The position numbers and the translations under genes were made by a program. A stretch of 64,000 bases of DNA from Streptomyces mangrovi (GTDB lineage: Bacteria > Actinomycetota > Actinomycetes > Streptomycetales > Streptomycetaceae). Below are positions 1 through 9,194 of this stretch, in pieces. The notes under the pieces were generated by a model that was given only the letters and a program-made list of their open reading frames with translations, did no database searches and was not told where the DNA came from. Position 1 is the first letter of the stretch; the number at the start of each line of letters is the position of its first letter. Location of the stretch: positions 100,183 to 164,182 of the forward strand of contig NZ_FOSG01000013.1 in the NCBI RefSeq assembly GCF_900114215.1, given 5' to 3'.

Positions 1-67
1 GAGCGGTCATCCATCAGGAAAATCGCAGGTCAGATGCCTTCCGGTGATCCGCAGCGCACCGAACGCG

Positions 68-493
68 TCAGTCGGGGGCGCCCCGGGCGGTCTCCCGCAG
101 CACCTCGGCCAGTACGACCGCGTGGCTGCGTTCCACGTCCCTGGTGGCCGTCAGCAGCGTCAGCGTCCCCTCCCCGGCCGACTCCCGCAGCCGCTCCACC
201 GCCTCGTGCCGCCCCGCCTCCTCCAGTTCCGCGCGGTAGCGTCCGGCGAACTCCGCGTACCGCTCCGGGGCGTGGCCGTACCAGCGGCGCAGCCCGTCCG
301 ACGGGGCGGCGTCCTTGCACCACTCGTCCAGTTCCGCCGCGTCCCGGCTCAGGCCGCGCGGCCAGATCCGGTCCACCAGCACCCGCCGGCCGTCCCCGGG
401 GCCGGCCTCCTCGTACACACGGCGCACCCGCACCTCGGGGCCCCCGCTCCCGTCCCGGCTCCTGTCCCCGCCTGCTCCCCTGCCTTCGGCCAT
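68..493 (-). CDS. DUF488 family protein
   Basis: 141-residue protein of the DUF488 (COG3189) family, whose biochemical role is not established. The conserved family blocks are visible: VDRIWPRGLSR near residue 40, the W-Y-GH segment after it, and LLTATRD near residue 110. About 20 poorly conserved residues precede the domain. I chose the ATG at 491-493 because a -10-like CAGGCT lies at 500-505, six bases upstream, which suggests a leaderless mRNA, and because the much longer upstream extension is antisense to the next gene and looks non-coding. It is divergent from the flavin-fold gene at 554. Confidence 0.82.
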   Translation of the reverse strand: MAEGRGAGGDRSRDGSGGPEVRVRRVYEEAGPGDGRRVLVDRIWPRGLSRDAAELDEWCKDAAPSDGLRRWYGHAPERYAEFAGRYRAELEEAGRHEAVERLRESAGEGTLTLLTATRDVERSHAVVLAEVLRETARGAPD

Positions 494-553
494 GTGTCCA
501 GCCTGCGCCGGAAATACCGGGCGCGCACGCGCACACGGCGGCATGATGCCCAT

Positions 554-1141
554 GTGGGAAAGACATACGAACGCATCGACGGACGGCTGCGGGACTTCAT
601 CGAGGCCCAGCCCGTCTTCTTCACCGCCACCGCGCCGCTGTCCGGCGACGGCACCGTCAATCTCTCCCCCAAGGGGCTGAGGGGTTCCTTCGCCGTCCTC
701 GACGAGCGCACCGTCGCCTATCTCGACTTCGCCGGCTCCAACGCCGAGACCGTCGCCCATCTGCGGGAGAACGGCCGGATCACCCTGATGTGGTGCGCCT
801 TCACCGGCCCGCCGAACATCGTGCGCGTCCACGGCCGCGGGGAGCCCGTCTTCCGCGACGACCCGCGCTGGGGAGAGCTGATCGCCCGATTCCCCGGCAT
901 CGACCACTCCCGGCACGGCCTGCGCGCGATCATCGTGGTCACCGCCGAGCTGATCCGCGACACCTGCGGTTACGCCGTACCGCTGATGACCTACGAGAGC
1001 GACCGTCCGCTGCACGGTTCGCGCTTCGAGCGCGAGACGGACGAGTCGCTGGACGCGTACTTCCACAAGAAGGAGCATGTCGCCACCAGCATCGACGGTC
1101 TCCCGGGGCTTCCGCTTCCCCTGCCGCCCACACCCGCCTGA
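554..1141 (+). CDS. pyridoxamine 5'-phosphate oxidase-family protein
   Basis: 195-residue protein with the split-barrel FMN-binding fold of the pyridoxamine-phosphate-oxidase superfamily. The N-terminal part has the typical FFTATAPLSGDGTVNLSPKG segment, followed by YLDFAGSNAETVAHL and a central PPNIVRVHGRG strand. This type of protein usually binds FMN or F420 and acts as a reductase or oxidase of unknown substrate. It is too short and divergent to be PdxH itself. The start is a GTG six bases after CATGAT (542-547), matching a leaderless promoter; the open frame upstream is antisense to the DUF488 gene. Confidence 0.8.
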   Translation: MGKTYERIDGRLRDFIEAQPVFFTATAPLSGDGTVNLSPKGLRGSFAVLDERTVAYLDFAGSNAETVAHLRENGRITLMWCAFTGPPNIVRVHGRGEPVFRDDPRWGELIARFPGIDHSRHGLRAIIVVTAELIRDTCGYAVPLMTYESDRPLHGSRFERETDESLDAYFHKKEHVATSIDGLPGLPLPLPPTPA

Positions 1142-1235
1142 CCACCTGCCCGCCTGGGCACCCGCCTGCCTGGACACATGCCCGCCTGGCGGAACGCCCT
1201 TGCGGCCGGAGCCACGGAAGGAGTTCGATCGGGCG

Positions 1236-1781
1236 GTGCGAACCGAACACATCAGCAGTGCCGCGCCGGTGATCAACCGTCTGCCGGCCACCGAGATCCC
1301 CGCCGCGGCCCGGGACCTGGCCGCCCTGCTCCGCGACGCCGTCGAGGGCGGCTCCTCGATCGGCTTCCTCGCCCCGCTCGACCTCGCCGAGGCGGCGGCC
1401 TGGTGGGAAGGTCTGGCGCCCGAGGTCGCCGACGGCAGGACGGCGGTGTGGGTCGCCCGGGGCGGCGGCCGGATCCTGGGGACGGTGCAGCTGAAGTTCT
1501 GCGGCATGCCCAACGGCCGCCACCGTGCGGAGATGGCCAAGCTGATCGTGCACCGGGACGCCCGGGGCCGGGGGCTGGGCCGGCGACTGCTGGCGACGGC
1601 CGAACGGGAGGCCGCCGGCGCGGGGATCCGCCTGCTGGTGCTGGACACCCGGACCGGCAGCCCGGCCGAGCACCTCTACCGTTCGGCCGGCTGGACCGAG
1701 GCCGGCACGATCCCCGACTACGCCGCCGACGCCGAGGGCGTGCTTTGGCCCACGACCTTCTTCCACAAGAAGCCGCTCTGA
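1236..1781 (+). CDS. GNAT family N-acetyltransferase
   Basis: 181-residue single-domain acetyltransferase. The acetyl-CoA pyrophosphate-binding motif is seen as ARGRGLGRRLLA near residue 110, followed by LDTRTGSPAEHLYRSAGW, the usual motif B with the tyrosine in the YRSAGW turn. Substrate unknown. The GTG start is preceded by a good ribosome-binding site, GGAAGGAG at 1216-1223, so this gene is translated from a normal leader, unlike the leaderless genes around it. The longer in-frame extension upstream overlaps the previous gene and was rejected. Confidence 0.85.
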   Translation: MRTEHISSAAPVINRLPATEIPAAARDLAALLRDAVEGGSSIGFLAPLDLAEAAAWWEGLAPEVADGRTAVWVARGGGRILGTVQLKFCGMPNGRHRAEMAKLIVHRDARGRGLGRRLLATAEREAAGAGIRLLVLDTRTGSPAEHLYRSAGWTEAGTIPDYAADAEGVLWPTTFFHKKPL

Positions 1782-1906
1782 GCAGGCGGAGGGCGGGCGC
1801 CGCCGGTGTGACGGCGGACTCGGTCATGGCGGCCACCGGGAGCGGCAAGACCGCCGCGACCACACACCCCCACCGACACCGGCAAACGACCCTTCGAGGA
1901 GTCCCC

Positions 1907-2473
1907 ATGTTCAGCACCCCTCTCGGCGACGGCGCACAGCTGTGCCCCCTGGAGCCGTGGCAGGCGCCGGAGCTGGCCGCCTACACCGACCGGGTGCGTG
2001 ACCATCTGGCGCCCTGGCTGCCGTGGGCGCACACCGTCACCGACACCGCCTCGGCCCGTGCCTTCCTCCAGCGCTACGCCGACAAGCAGGCCGCCGACGA
2101 GGGCCGGATCCACGGCATCCGGCTGGACGGCGAGTTGGTGGGCGGCATGCTCTTCCGGCTGTTCAGCGTCTCCGAGGGCTCCTGCGAGCTGGGCGCCTGG
2201 CTGGCCCCCGAGGCGCAGGGGCGCGGGCTGGTCACCACCGCGGCCCGCCGCATGATCGACTGGGCGGTCGGGGTGCGCGGTCTGGCCCGGGCGGAGTGGC
2301 TGGTCTCCCCCGACAACGGCCCCAGCATCGCGGTGGCCGAGCGGCTGGGCATGACGCACGAGGGCACCCTGCGCAGCGTGTTCCCCATGGGCGGCCGCCG
2401 CCACGACCTCCAGGTCTGGGCTGTGCTGGCCCACGAGTGGCAGGCCGCCGACGGGAACGGCGCACACGGCTGA
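1907..2473 (+). CDS. RimJ/RimL-type GNAT acetyltransferase
   Basis: 188-residue acetyltransferase of the type that acetylates ribosomal-protein N termini or small amines. Acetyl-CoA motif A is APEAQGRGLVTTAARR in the middle, and SPDNGPSIAVAERLGM follows, the signature of the RimJ/RimL branch. The ATG is preceded by CGAGGAG at 1895-1901. It is the second GNAT gene in a row, 125 bases after the first, but the two are not close paralogs: this one has the longer RimJ-like N terminus. Substrate cannot be read from the sequence. Confidence 0.85.
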   Translation: MFSTPLGDGAQLCPLEPWQAPELAAYTDRVRDHLAPWLPWAHTVTDTASARAFLQRYADKQAADEGRIHGIRLDGELVGGMLFRLFSVSEGSCELGAWLAPEAQGRGLVTTAARRMIDWAVGVRGLARAEWLVSPDNGPSIAVAERLGMTHEGTLRSVFPMGGRRHDLQVWAVLAHEWQAADGNGAHG

Positions 2474-2517
2474 CGGGGGCGAACCGCGCGGCCCGGATCC
2501 CGGCCGGGCCCCGGGCC

Positions 2518-3078
2518 TCAGGCGCCGTTGCCCTGGTGGGAGTTCTTCTGCGCCAGCCGCAGCAGATGATCGGCCAGGGCCTGCCCGCCGGTGGGGTGAC
2601 GGCTGATCAGCAGCAGGGTGTCGTCGCCGGCGATGGTGCCGATGATGTCGTGCACCTCCGCCTGGTCGATGGCCGAGGCGAGGAACTGGGCGGCGCCGGG
2701 CGGGGTGCGCAGCACCACCAGATTGGCCGACGCCTCGGCGGAGATCAGCAGCTCGCCCGCCAGGCGTGCCATCCTCGCCTCGCTCGCGGACTCCCCCAGC
2801 GGGGCCCGGGGCGTGCGGTCGCCGCCCTCGCCGGGGACGGCGTAGATCAGTTCGCCCCCGGTGTTGCGGATCTTCACCGCGCCCAGCTCGTCCAGATCCC
2901 GGCTGAGCGTCGCCTGGGTGACGCTCAGCCCGTCGTCGGCGAGCAGCTTGGCGAGCTGGCTCTGGGACCGGACCGGCTCGCGGTTCAGGATCTCCACGAT
3001 CCGGCGGTGCCGGGCCGTACGCGTGTGGGGTACGGCCGGGCCGCCGTGGTTGCCGCCCTGCGCCTGCGCCTCGGTCAT
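2518..3078 (-). CDS. argR: arginine repressor ArgR
   Basis: 186-residue transcription factor that represses arginine biosynthesis when arginine is bound. The N-terminal winged helix (residues about 20-85) carries the SVTQATLSRDLDELG recognition segment. The C-terminal hexamerisation and arginine-binding domain has the signature GTIAGDDTLLLISR. The gene is the last of the argCJBDR operon, seven bases after argD, so repressor output is tied to operon transcription. The predicted target is the site at 7594-7603 upstream of argC. A Gly-rich stretch (about 95-110) separates the two domains. Confidence 0.97.
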   Translation of the reverse strand: MTEAQAQGGNHGGPAVPHTRTARHRRIVEILNREPVRSQSQLAKLLADDGLSVTQATLSRDLDELGAVKIRNTGGELIYAVPGEGGDRTPRAPLGESASEARMARLAGELLISAEASANLVVLRTPPGAAQFLASAIDQAEVHDIIGTIAGDDTLLLISRHPTGGQALADHLLRLAQKNSHQGNGA

Positions 3079-3085
3079 CTTCTCG

Positions 3086-4344
3086 TCAGTCTCCGGCTCG
3101 TCGGGGCCCGCCGGCGGCGTCGAGGACGGCGGGAAGGGACCGGACCAGCGCGTCCGCCTCGGCTTCGCCGATGATCAGCGGCGGGGCCAGCCGGATGACG
3201 TCCGGAGCGCACGCGTTCACCAGGAAGCCCGCGTCCTGGGCAGCCTGCTGCACCTGGGGTGCGACGGGTTCGGTCAGTACGATACCGAGCAGCAGCCCGG
3301 CGCCGCGGACGTGGTCGACCAGCGGGTGCCCCAGCGCCCGGACACCGTCGCGCAGCCGGCCGCCGATCCGCTCGACGTGGCCGAGGAGGCCCTCGGAGGC
3401 GATGGTGTCCAGGACGGCGAGCGCCGCCGCGCAGGAGACCGGGTTGCCGCCGAAGGTGGAGCCGTGGTGTCCGGGGCCCAGCAGCTCGGCGGCCTCGCCG
3501 AAGGCGACCGTGGCGCCGATGGGCAGTCCGGCTCCCAGCCCCTTGGCGAGGGTGACGACGTCGGGCCGCACCCCCTGCGCCTGGCAGGCGAGCCAGTGCC
3601 CGGTGCGGCCGATGCCCGTCTGGACCTCGTCGATCACCAGCAGGGTGCCGGTGGCGGCGGTGATCTCGCGGGCCGCGGCCAGATAGCCCTCGGGCGCGAC
3701 GACGACGCCGTTCTCGCCCTGGATCGGTTCGACGATCACCAGGGCGGTCTCCTCGGTGACGGCCGCCCGCAGCGCACCGGCGTCGCCGTAGGGGACATGG
3801 GTGACCTCGCCGGGCAGCGGGAGGAAGGGGTCGCGTTTGGCGGGCTGGCCGGTCAGCGCGAGGGCGCCCATGGTGCGGCCGTGGAAGCCGCCCTCGGTGG
3901 CGACCATGTGCGTCCGGCCGGTCCGGCGGCCGATCTTGAACGCCGCCTCGACGGCCTCCGCACCGGAGTTGGAGAAGTAGACGCGCCCCGTGCGGCCGAA
4001 GATCCGGAGCAGCCGTTCGGCCAGGGCGACCGGGGGTTCGGCGACGAAGAGGTTGGAGACGTGGCCGAGGGTGGCGATCTGCCCGGAGACCGCGCGGACG
4101 ACCGCCGGGTGGGCGGTGCCGAGCGAGTTGACGGCGATGCCGCCGACGAAGTCCAGGTACTCCCTGCCGTCGGCGTCCCACAGCCGGGCGCCCTCGCCGT
4201 GGGTGATCGGAACGCGGGGGGTGCCGTAGTTGTCCATCAGCGAGCCCTGCCAGCGCCGGGTGAGACCGGCGTTGCCGGGCGCGGGGGCGGCGGGTACGGG
4301 GGCGGGGGTGGCGCCCGTGGTGGCGGTGGTGGCGGTGGTGTCGT

Positions 4345-4348
<4 letters not shown>
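3086..4348 (-). CDS. argD: acetylornithine aminotransferase
   Basis: 420-residue class III PLP aminotransferase that converts N-acetylglutamate semialdehyde to N-acetylornithine. The PLP-binding SNSGAEAVEAA loop is at about 126-136, the cofactor Asp is D240 in LLVIDEVQTG, and the Schiff-base lysine is K269 in TLAKGLGAGLPIGA. The first 30 residues are a low-complexity Thr/Ala/Pro tail not usual for the family. Its start codon overlaps the argB stop by the ATGA tetranucleotide (4345-4348), indicating translational coupling. Confidence 0.97.
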
Positions 4349-5255
<907 letters not shown>

Positions 5256-5259
<4 letters not shown>

Positions 5260-6410
5260 GACGAATAAGCGCTGTTCTCGTGGACGTAGTCGGCGGTGAG
5301 GTCGTTGGTCCAGATGACGGCGGACTTCTCGCCCGCCGCCAGGTCGGCGGTGATGCGGACCTCGCGGTAGCGCATGTCCACCAGTTCGCGGTCCTCGCCC
5401 ACCGATCCGTCGCGGCAGACCCACACGCCGTTGATGGCGACGTTCAGCCGGTCGGGCTCGAAGGCGGCGGAGGTGGTGCCGATGGCGGACAGGACCCGGC
5501 CCCAGTTGGGGTCCTCGCCGTGGACGGCGCACTTGAGGAGGTTGTTGCGGGCGATGGAGCGGCCCACCTCGACGGCGTCGTCCTCGCCGGCGGCGTTCAC
5601 CACCTCGATCCGGATGTCCTTGGAGGCTCCCTCGGCGTCCCGGATCAGCTGCTGCGCCAGGTCGTCGCAGACGGCCCGCACGGCCTCGGCGAACTCCTTC
5701 GCCTCCGGGGCGACCCCCGAGGCTCCGGAGGCCAGCAGCAGCACGGTGTCGTTGGTGGACATGCAGCCGTCGGAGTCGATGCGGTCGAAGGTGGTGCGGG
5801 TGGCCTCGCGCAGCGCGGCGTCCAGTCCGGGGGTGTCCACGTCGGCGTCGGTGGTGAGGACCACCAGCATCGTCGCCAGCCCGGGGGCGAGCATGCCCGC
5901 GCCCTTGGCCATGCCGCCCACGACCCAGCCGGAGGAGCCCTCGGCGACGGCGGTCTTGTGCACGGTGTCGGTGGTCTTGATGGCGATGGCGGCCCTGTCG
6001 CCGCCGTGCGGGGAGAGCGCCTCGGCGGCCTTCCCGATCCCCGGCAGCAGCCGGTCCATCGGCAGCCGGACGCCGATCAGGCCGGTGGAGCAGACGGCGA
6101 CCTCGCCGGCGCTGTGACCGAGTACCTCGGCGGTCTTCTCGGCGGTGGCGTGGGTGTCCTGGAAGCCGAGCGGGCCGGTGCAGGCGTTGGCGCCGCCGGA
6201 GTTGAGGACGACGGCCGAGACCTGCCCGCCCCTGAGGACCTGCTCGGACCAGAGCACGGGCGCGGCCTTGACGCGGTTGGAGGTGAACACACCGGCCGCG
6301 GCCAGGCGCGGCCCGGTGTTGACGACCAGAGCCAGGTCGGGGTTGCCGTTGTCCTTGATCCCGGCGGCGATCCCCGCCGCGGTGAATCCCTTCGCAGCGG
6401 TCACACTCAT
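5256..6410 (-). CDS. argJ: bifunctional ornithine acetyltransferase / N-acetylglutamate synthase
   Basis: 384-residue ArgJ, which recycles the acetyl group from N-acetylornithine to glutamate. It is made as one chain and self-cleaves before a conserved threonine; here the site reads KGAGMLAPGLATML with Thr180 as the predicted nucleophile. The start MSVTAAKGF is family-typical; twelve additional upstream codons are open but poor. It lies 102 bases after argC, the largest gap in the operon, and that gap holds a perfect hairpin at 6434-6455. Confidence 0.96.
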
Positions 6411-6433
6411 GGTGTTCTTCCGCTCCCTTCTCC

Positions 6434-6455
6434 GCCCGCGCGGCACAGCGCGGGC
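6434..6455 (-). other. hairpin in argC-argJ gap
   Basis: An 8-bp perfect stem (GCCCGCGC / GCGCGGGC) with a 6-base loop sits between argC and argJ, about 25 bases before the argJ start. There is no T-run, so it looks more like a processing or stability element than a complete terminator. This is inference from the sequence alone. Confidence 0.5.
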
Positions 6456-6512
6456 ATCGTCGTCAACAGCCGGCCGGCAGCCGCGCGTGCGTCCCCGGCA
6501 GGCGCCTCCGGT

Positions 6513-7541
6513 TCACGGAGCGACCCCGGTCACGGGGAGGCCGGTCTCCTCGGGAAGGCCGAGGGCGATGTTCATGCTCTGCACCGCGCCGCCCGCGGTG
6601 CCCTTGGTGAGGTTGTCGATGGCGCTGACGACGACCACGCGGTCGGCCGCCTCGTCGTACGCGACCTGGACCAGCGCGCTGTTGGAGCCGTACACGGCGG
6701 CGGTGGACGGCCACTGCCCCTCGGGCAGCAGATGGACGAACGGCTCGGCGGCCAGCGCCTTGTCGTACACCTCACGCAGCCGGTCGGCGGTCAGGCCGGA
6801 CCGGGCCCTGGCGGTGCAGGTGGCCAGGATGCCCCGGGACATCGGGGCGAGGGTCGGAGTGAAGGAGACGGTGACCGGCTCGTCCGCGACGGCCGAGAGG
6901 TTCTGCGCCATCTCGGGGGTGTGCCGGTGGACGCCGCCGACGCCGTAGGGGCTCATCGAGCCCATCACCTCGCTGCCCAGCAGGTGGGGCTTGGGCGTCT
7001 TGCCCGCACCCGAGGTGCCGGTGGCCGCGACCACCACCACGTCGGACTCGACCAGGCCGGCCCCGAAGGCCGGGAAGAGGGCGAGCGTCACGGCCGTCGG
7101 ATAGCAACCGGGGACCGCGACGCGCCGGGACCCCGTCAGCGCGTCGCGTGCCCCCGGCAGCTCGGGGAGGCCGTACGGCCAGGTGCCGGCGTGCGGCGTG
7201 CCGTAGAAGCGCTCCCAGTCCCCCGGATCCCTCAGCCGGAAGTCGGCCCCGCAGTCGATGACCAGCGCCTCGTCCCCGAGCTGCTCGGCGACGGCCGCGG
7301 ACTGGCCGTGCGGCAGGGCGAGGAACACCACGTCGTGGCCGGTCAGCGCCTCCACCGTGGTGACCTCCAGGACACGGTCGGCAAGCGGCGGCAGGTGCGG
7401 CTGGAGCGCGCCCAGGCGCTGCCCGGCGTTGGAGTTGCCCGTCAGCGCCCCGATCTCGACCTCGGGGTGCCCGGTCAGCAGGCGCAGGATCTCGCCTCCC
7501 GCGTAGCCGCTCGCTCCCGCCACTGCCGCTCGCACTGCCAT
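6513..7541 (-). CDS. argC: N-acetyl-gamma-glutamyl-phosphate reductase
   Basis: 342-residue NADPH-dependent reductase, third step of arginine synthesis. The Rossmann start AVAGASGYAGGEILRLL is at residues 6-22, and the catalytic cysteine is C146 in VAVPGCYPTAV. HRHTPEM further on contains the conserved histidine region. It is the first gene of the operon, with GAGGAGG at 7547-7553 as ribosome-binding site and a promoter at 7566-7594. Length agrees with the family. Confidence 0.97.
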   Translation of the reverse strand: MAVRAAVAGASGYAGGEILRLLTGHPEVEIGALTGNSNAGQRLGALQPHLPPLADRVLEVTTVEALTGHDVVFLALPHGQSAAVAEQLGDEALVIDCGADFRLRDPGDWERFYGTPHAGTWPYGLPELPGARDALTGSRRVAVPGCYPTAVTLALFPAFGAGLVESDVVVVAATGTSGAGKTPKPHLLGSEVMGSMSPYGVGGVHRHTPEMAQNLSAVADEPVTVSFTPTLAPMSRGILATCTARARSGLTADRLREVYDKALAAEPFVHLLPEGQWPSTAAVYGSNSALVQVAYDEAADRVVVVSAIDNLTKGTAGGAVQSMNIALGLPEETGLPVTGVAP

Positions 7542-7565
7542 GGAATCCTCCTCATCGACAGCATG

Positions 7566-7603
7566 ACTATACGCACCTCAGCAGTTTTATGCAATGAATT
7601 CAT
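7566..7603 (-). promoter_or_regulatory. argC promoter with ARG-box-like operator
   Basis: On the minus strand, -35 TTGCAT (7589-7594) and -10 TATAGT (7566-7571) are separated by exactly 17 bp, close to the housekeeping consensus. The palindrome ATGAATTCAT (7594-7603) abuts the -35 box and is followed by TGCATAA. Half-sites of this TGAAT/ATTCA form are characteristic of ArgR ARG boxes, so binding would block RNA polymerase. Promoter geometry is seen; ArgR binding is inferred. Confidence 0.75.
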
Positions 7604-7645
7604 GGCGACACCGCGGGGGCGCAAGGAACGCGCCCCGGAAGACGA

Positions 7646-7685
7646 CCGGCCCGCCGACCGGTCGGGGGACCGGTCGGCGGGCCGG
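7646..7685 (-). terminator. strong hairpin between DUF5997 gene and arg operon
   Basis: Perfect 18-bp GC stem with a GGGG loop. It lies about 83 bases downstream of the DUF5997 stop and upstream of the argC promoter, so it probably stops read-through from that gene into the arginine operon. There is no U-tract, as is common in Streptomyces terminators. Confidence 0.65.
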
Positions 7686-7768
7686 ACAGGACTGCGGCTG
7701 CGGCTGCGGCTCGGCGGTGAGTGCGGCGTCACACGGACGCCGCACGGTAGCGGCAGGGGGAGCGGGGG

Positions 7769-8164
7769 TCAGGGGCTGGGCCGGTCGCCCTGCTCCGCCT
7801 TCCGCTCCTTCAGGCGTGCCGCCTCCTTGCGGACCTCCGCCTGAGTGGCGCGCTCCTTCCGCAGCCACTCGGGGTTCTCCGCCTTGAGCGCCTCGATCTG
7901 CTCGGTGGTCAGGGGCTCGGTGATCCCGCCGCGCGCGAGTCCCGAGTTGGAGACGCCCAGCTTCGCCGCCACCACCGGACGGGGATGCGGTCCGTCGCGC
8001 CGCAGCTCCCGCAGCCACTCGGGCGGGTCGGTCTGCAGCGCGTTCAGTTCCGCGCGCGAGACGACGCCCTCCCGGAACTCGGCGGGGGTGGCCTCGAGGT
8101 ACACACCCAGCTTCTTCGCCGCGGTGGCGGGCTTCATCGTCTGGGCGGTCTGCTGCGACTTCAT
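7769..8164 (-). CDS. DUF5997 family protein
   Basis: 131-residue soluble, highly charged protein of the DUF5997 family, function unknown. The conserved core is MKPATAAKKLGVYL, then FREGVVSRAELNAL, PPEWLRELRRDGPHPRP and ITEPLTTEQIEALKAE. Two PEWL(R) helices in similar settings suggest a duplicated helical unit. The C terminus is a Lys/Glu/Arg helix. The ATG at 8162-8164 sits seven bases after TACCCT (minus strand, 8172-8177), a leaderless arrangement. It is divergent from the LysR-sensor-only gene, and the two likely form a functional pair. Confidence 0.85.
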   Translation of the reverse strand: MKSQQTAQTMKPATAAKKLGVYLEATPAEFREGVVSRAELNALQTDPPEWLRELRRDGPHPRPVVAAKLGVSNSGLARGGITEPLTTEQIEALKAENPEWLRKERATQAEVRKEAARLKERKAEQGDRPSP

Positions 8165-8171
8165 GGGGTCC

Positions 8172-8230
8172 AGGGTATCGAGCGCCCACGGCTCCTCCCG
8201 CCACCCGGTTCCCCGGCCGCCCGGTAGCCT
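8172..8230. promoter_or_regulatory. back-to-back leaderless promoters
   Basis: Minus-strand TACCCT (8172-8177) lies seven bases from the DUF5997 ATG, and plus-strand TAGCCT (8225-8230) lies six bases from the GTG at 8237. No Shine-Dalgarno sequence precedes either start. Both genes therefore look leaderless and fire from a shared 72-bp region. Confidence 0.6.
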
Positions 8231-8236
8231 GGCTCG

Positions 8237-9058
8237 GTGAACGGCTCGGAAGCACCCCCCTCGTTCCGGCTCGCGTACGTCCCGGGAGTGACACCCACCA
8301 AGTGGGTGCGGATCTGGAACGAGCGTCTGCCCGGCATCCCGCTCGACCTCGTCCAGGTGCCCGCCGCCGAGGCGTCCGGTGTACTGCGCGACGGCGGCGC
8401 CGACGCGGGTTTCCTGCGCCTGCCCACCGACCGGACGGACCTCAGCGCCATCCCCCTCTACACCGAGACCACGGTGGTCGTGGTCCCCAGGGACCACCTC
8501 GTGACGGCGGCCGAGGAGGTGTCCGCCGGGGAACTGGCCGACGAGATCGTGCTGCACCCCCTCGACGACACCCTGGACTGGGAGCGCCCGCCGGGGCGGC
8601 CCGCCCTCGAGCGCCCCGCCACCACGGCGGACGCGATCGAACTGGTGGCGGCGGGGGTGGGGCTGCTCGTCGTACCGCAGTCGCTCGCCCGGCTGCACCA
8701 CCGCAGGGACCTCACCTACCGGCCCGTCACGGACACCCCCCAGTCCCGCGTCGCGCTGTCGTGGCGGGAGGACCGGACCACCGATCTCGTGGAGGACTTC
8801 ATCGGGATCGTCCGGGGGCGGACCGTCAACAGCACCCGGGGCCGGCGCCCCGCCGCCGAGGAGGCCGGGCCGGGCGGACGGGAGAGGCCGAACAGGCAGG
8901 AGAAGCAGGGCAGGGCGAAACCGCAGCGCTCGGACGGGGGCGGAGCGCGGCGGAAATCCGCGGCAGGCGGGCAGACCGGCCGGGCCGGACGGCGCGGCTC
9001 CGGCAGCGCCAAGGGCTCCGGAGGCGGCCGGCGCGGCAGGCCCCGCCGCAGGTCGTAG
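8237..9058 (+). CDS. LysR-type substrate-binding domain protein without HTH
   Basis: 273-residue protein. Residues about 9-200 match the periplasmic-binding-like effector domain of LysR regulators (FRLAYVPGVTPTKWVRIWNERLP, later VVVVPRDHLV and AAGVGLLVVPQSLARL), but the usual N-terminal helix-turn-helix is absent: the sensor domain starts at residue 9. The last 70 residues are an Arg/Gly/Lys-rich disordered tail that could bind nucleic acid. The GTG start is leaderless (see 8225-8230), and no upstream in-frame HTH is coded. Function unknown; pairing with DUF5997 is suggested by the divergent layout. Confidence 0.85.
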   Translation: MNGSEAPPSFRLAYVPGVTPTKWVRIWNERLPGIPLDLVQVPAAEASGVLRDGGADAGFLRLPTDRTDLSAIPLYTETTVVVVPRDHLVTAAEEVSAGELADEIVLHPLDDTLDWERPPGRPALERPATTADAIELVAAGVGLLVVPQSLARLHHRRDLTYRPVTDTPQSRVALSWREDRTTDLVEDFIGIVRGRTVNSTRGRRPAAEEAGPGGRERPNRQEKQGRAKPQRSDGGGARRKSAAGGQTGRAGRRGSGSAKGSGGGRRGRPRRRS

Positions 9059-9120
9059 CGTCTCCGCCGCGCCCCTCACCGCGCTTCTGCGGCTCCGGGG
9101 GGCGGGCCCCGGCACCGGGC

Positions 9121-9151
9121 TTGTGGTTGACGCCGCGTAAACCCCTAGCCT
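9121..9151 (+). promoter_or_regulatory. MerR-type promoter with 19-bp spacer and operator
   Basis: -35 TTGTGG (9121-9126) and -10 TAGCCT (9146-9151) are separated by 19 bp, the stretched spacing typical of MerR-activated promoters. A 19-bp palindrome (9125-9143, one mismatched pair around a central C) fills the spacer. It lies 44 bases upstream of the TipA-like gene, implying autoregulation. Geometry is seen; binding is inferred. Confidence 0.78.
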
Positions 9152-9194
9152 CGTCAGCACCGACCGAACGACCGGGACTCGGAGGCCGCAGGCG

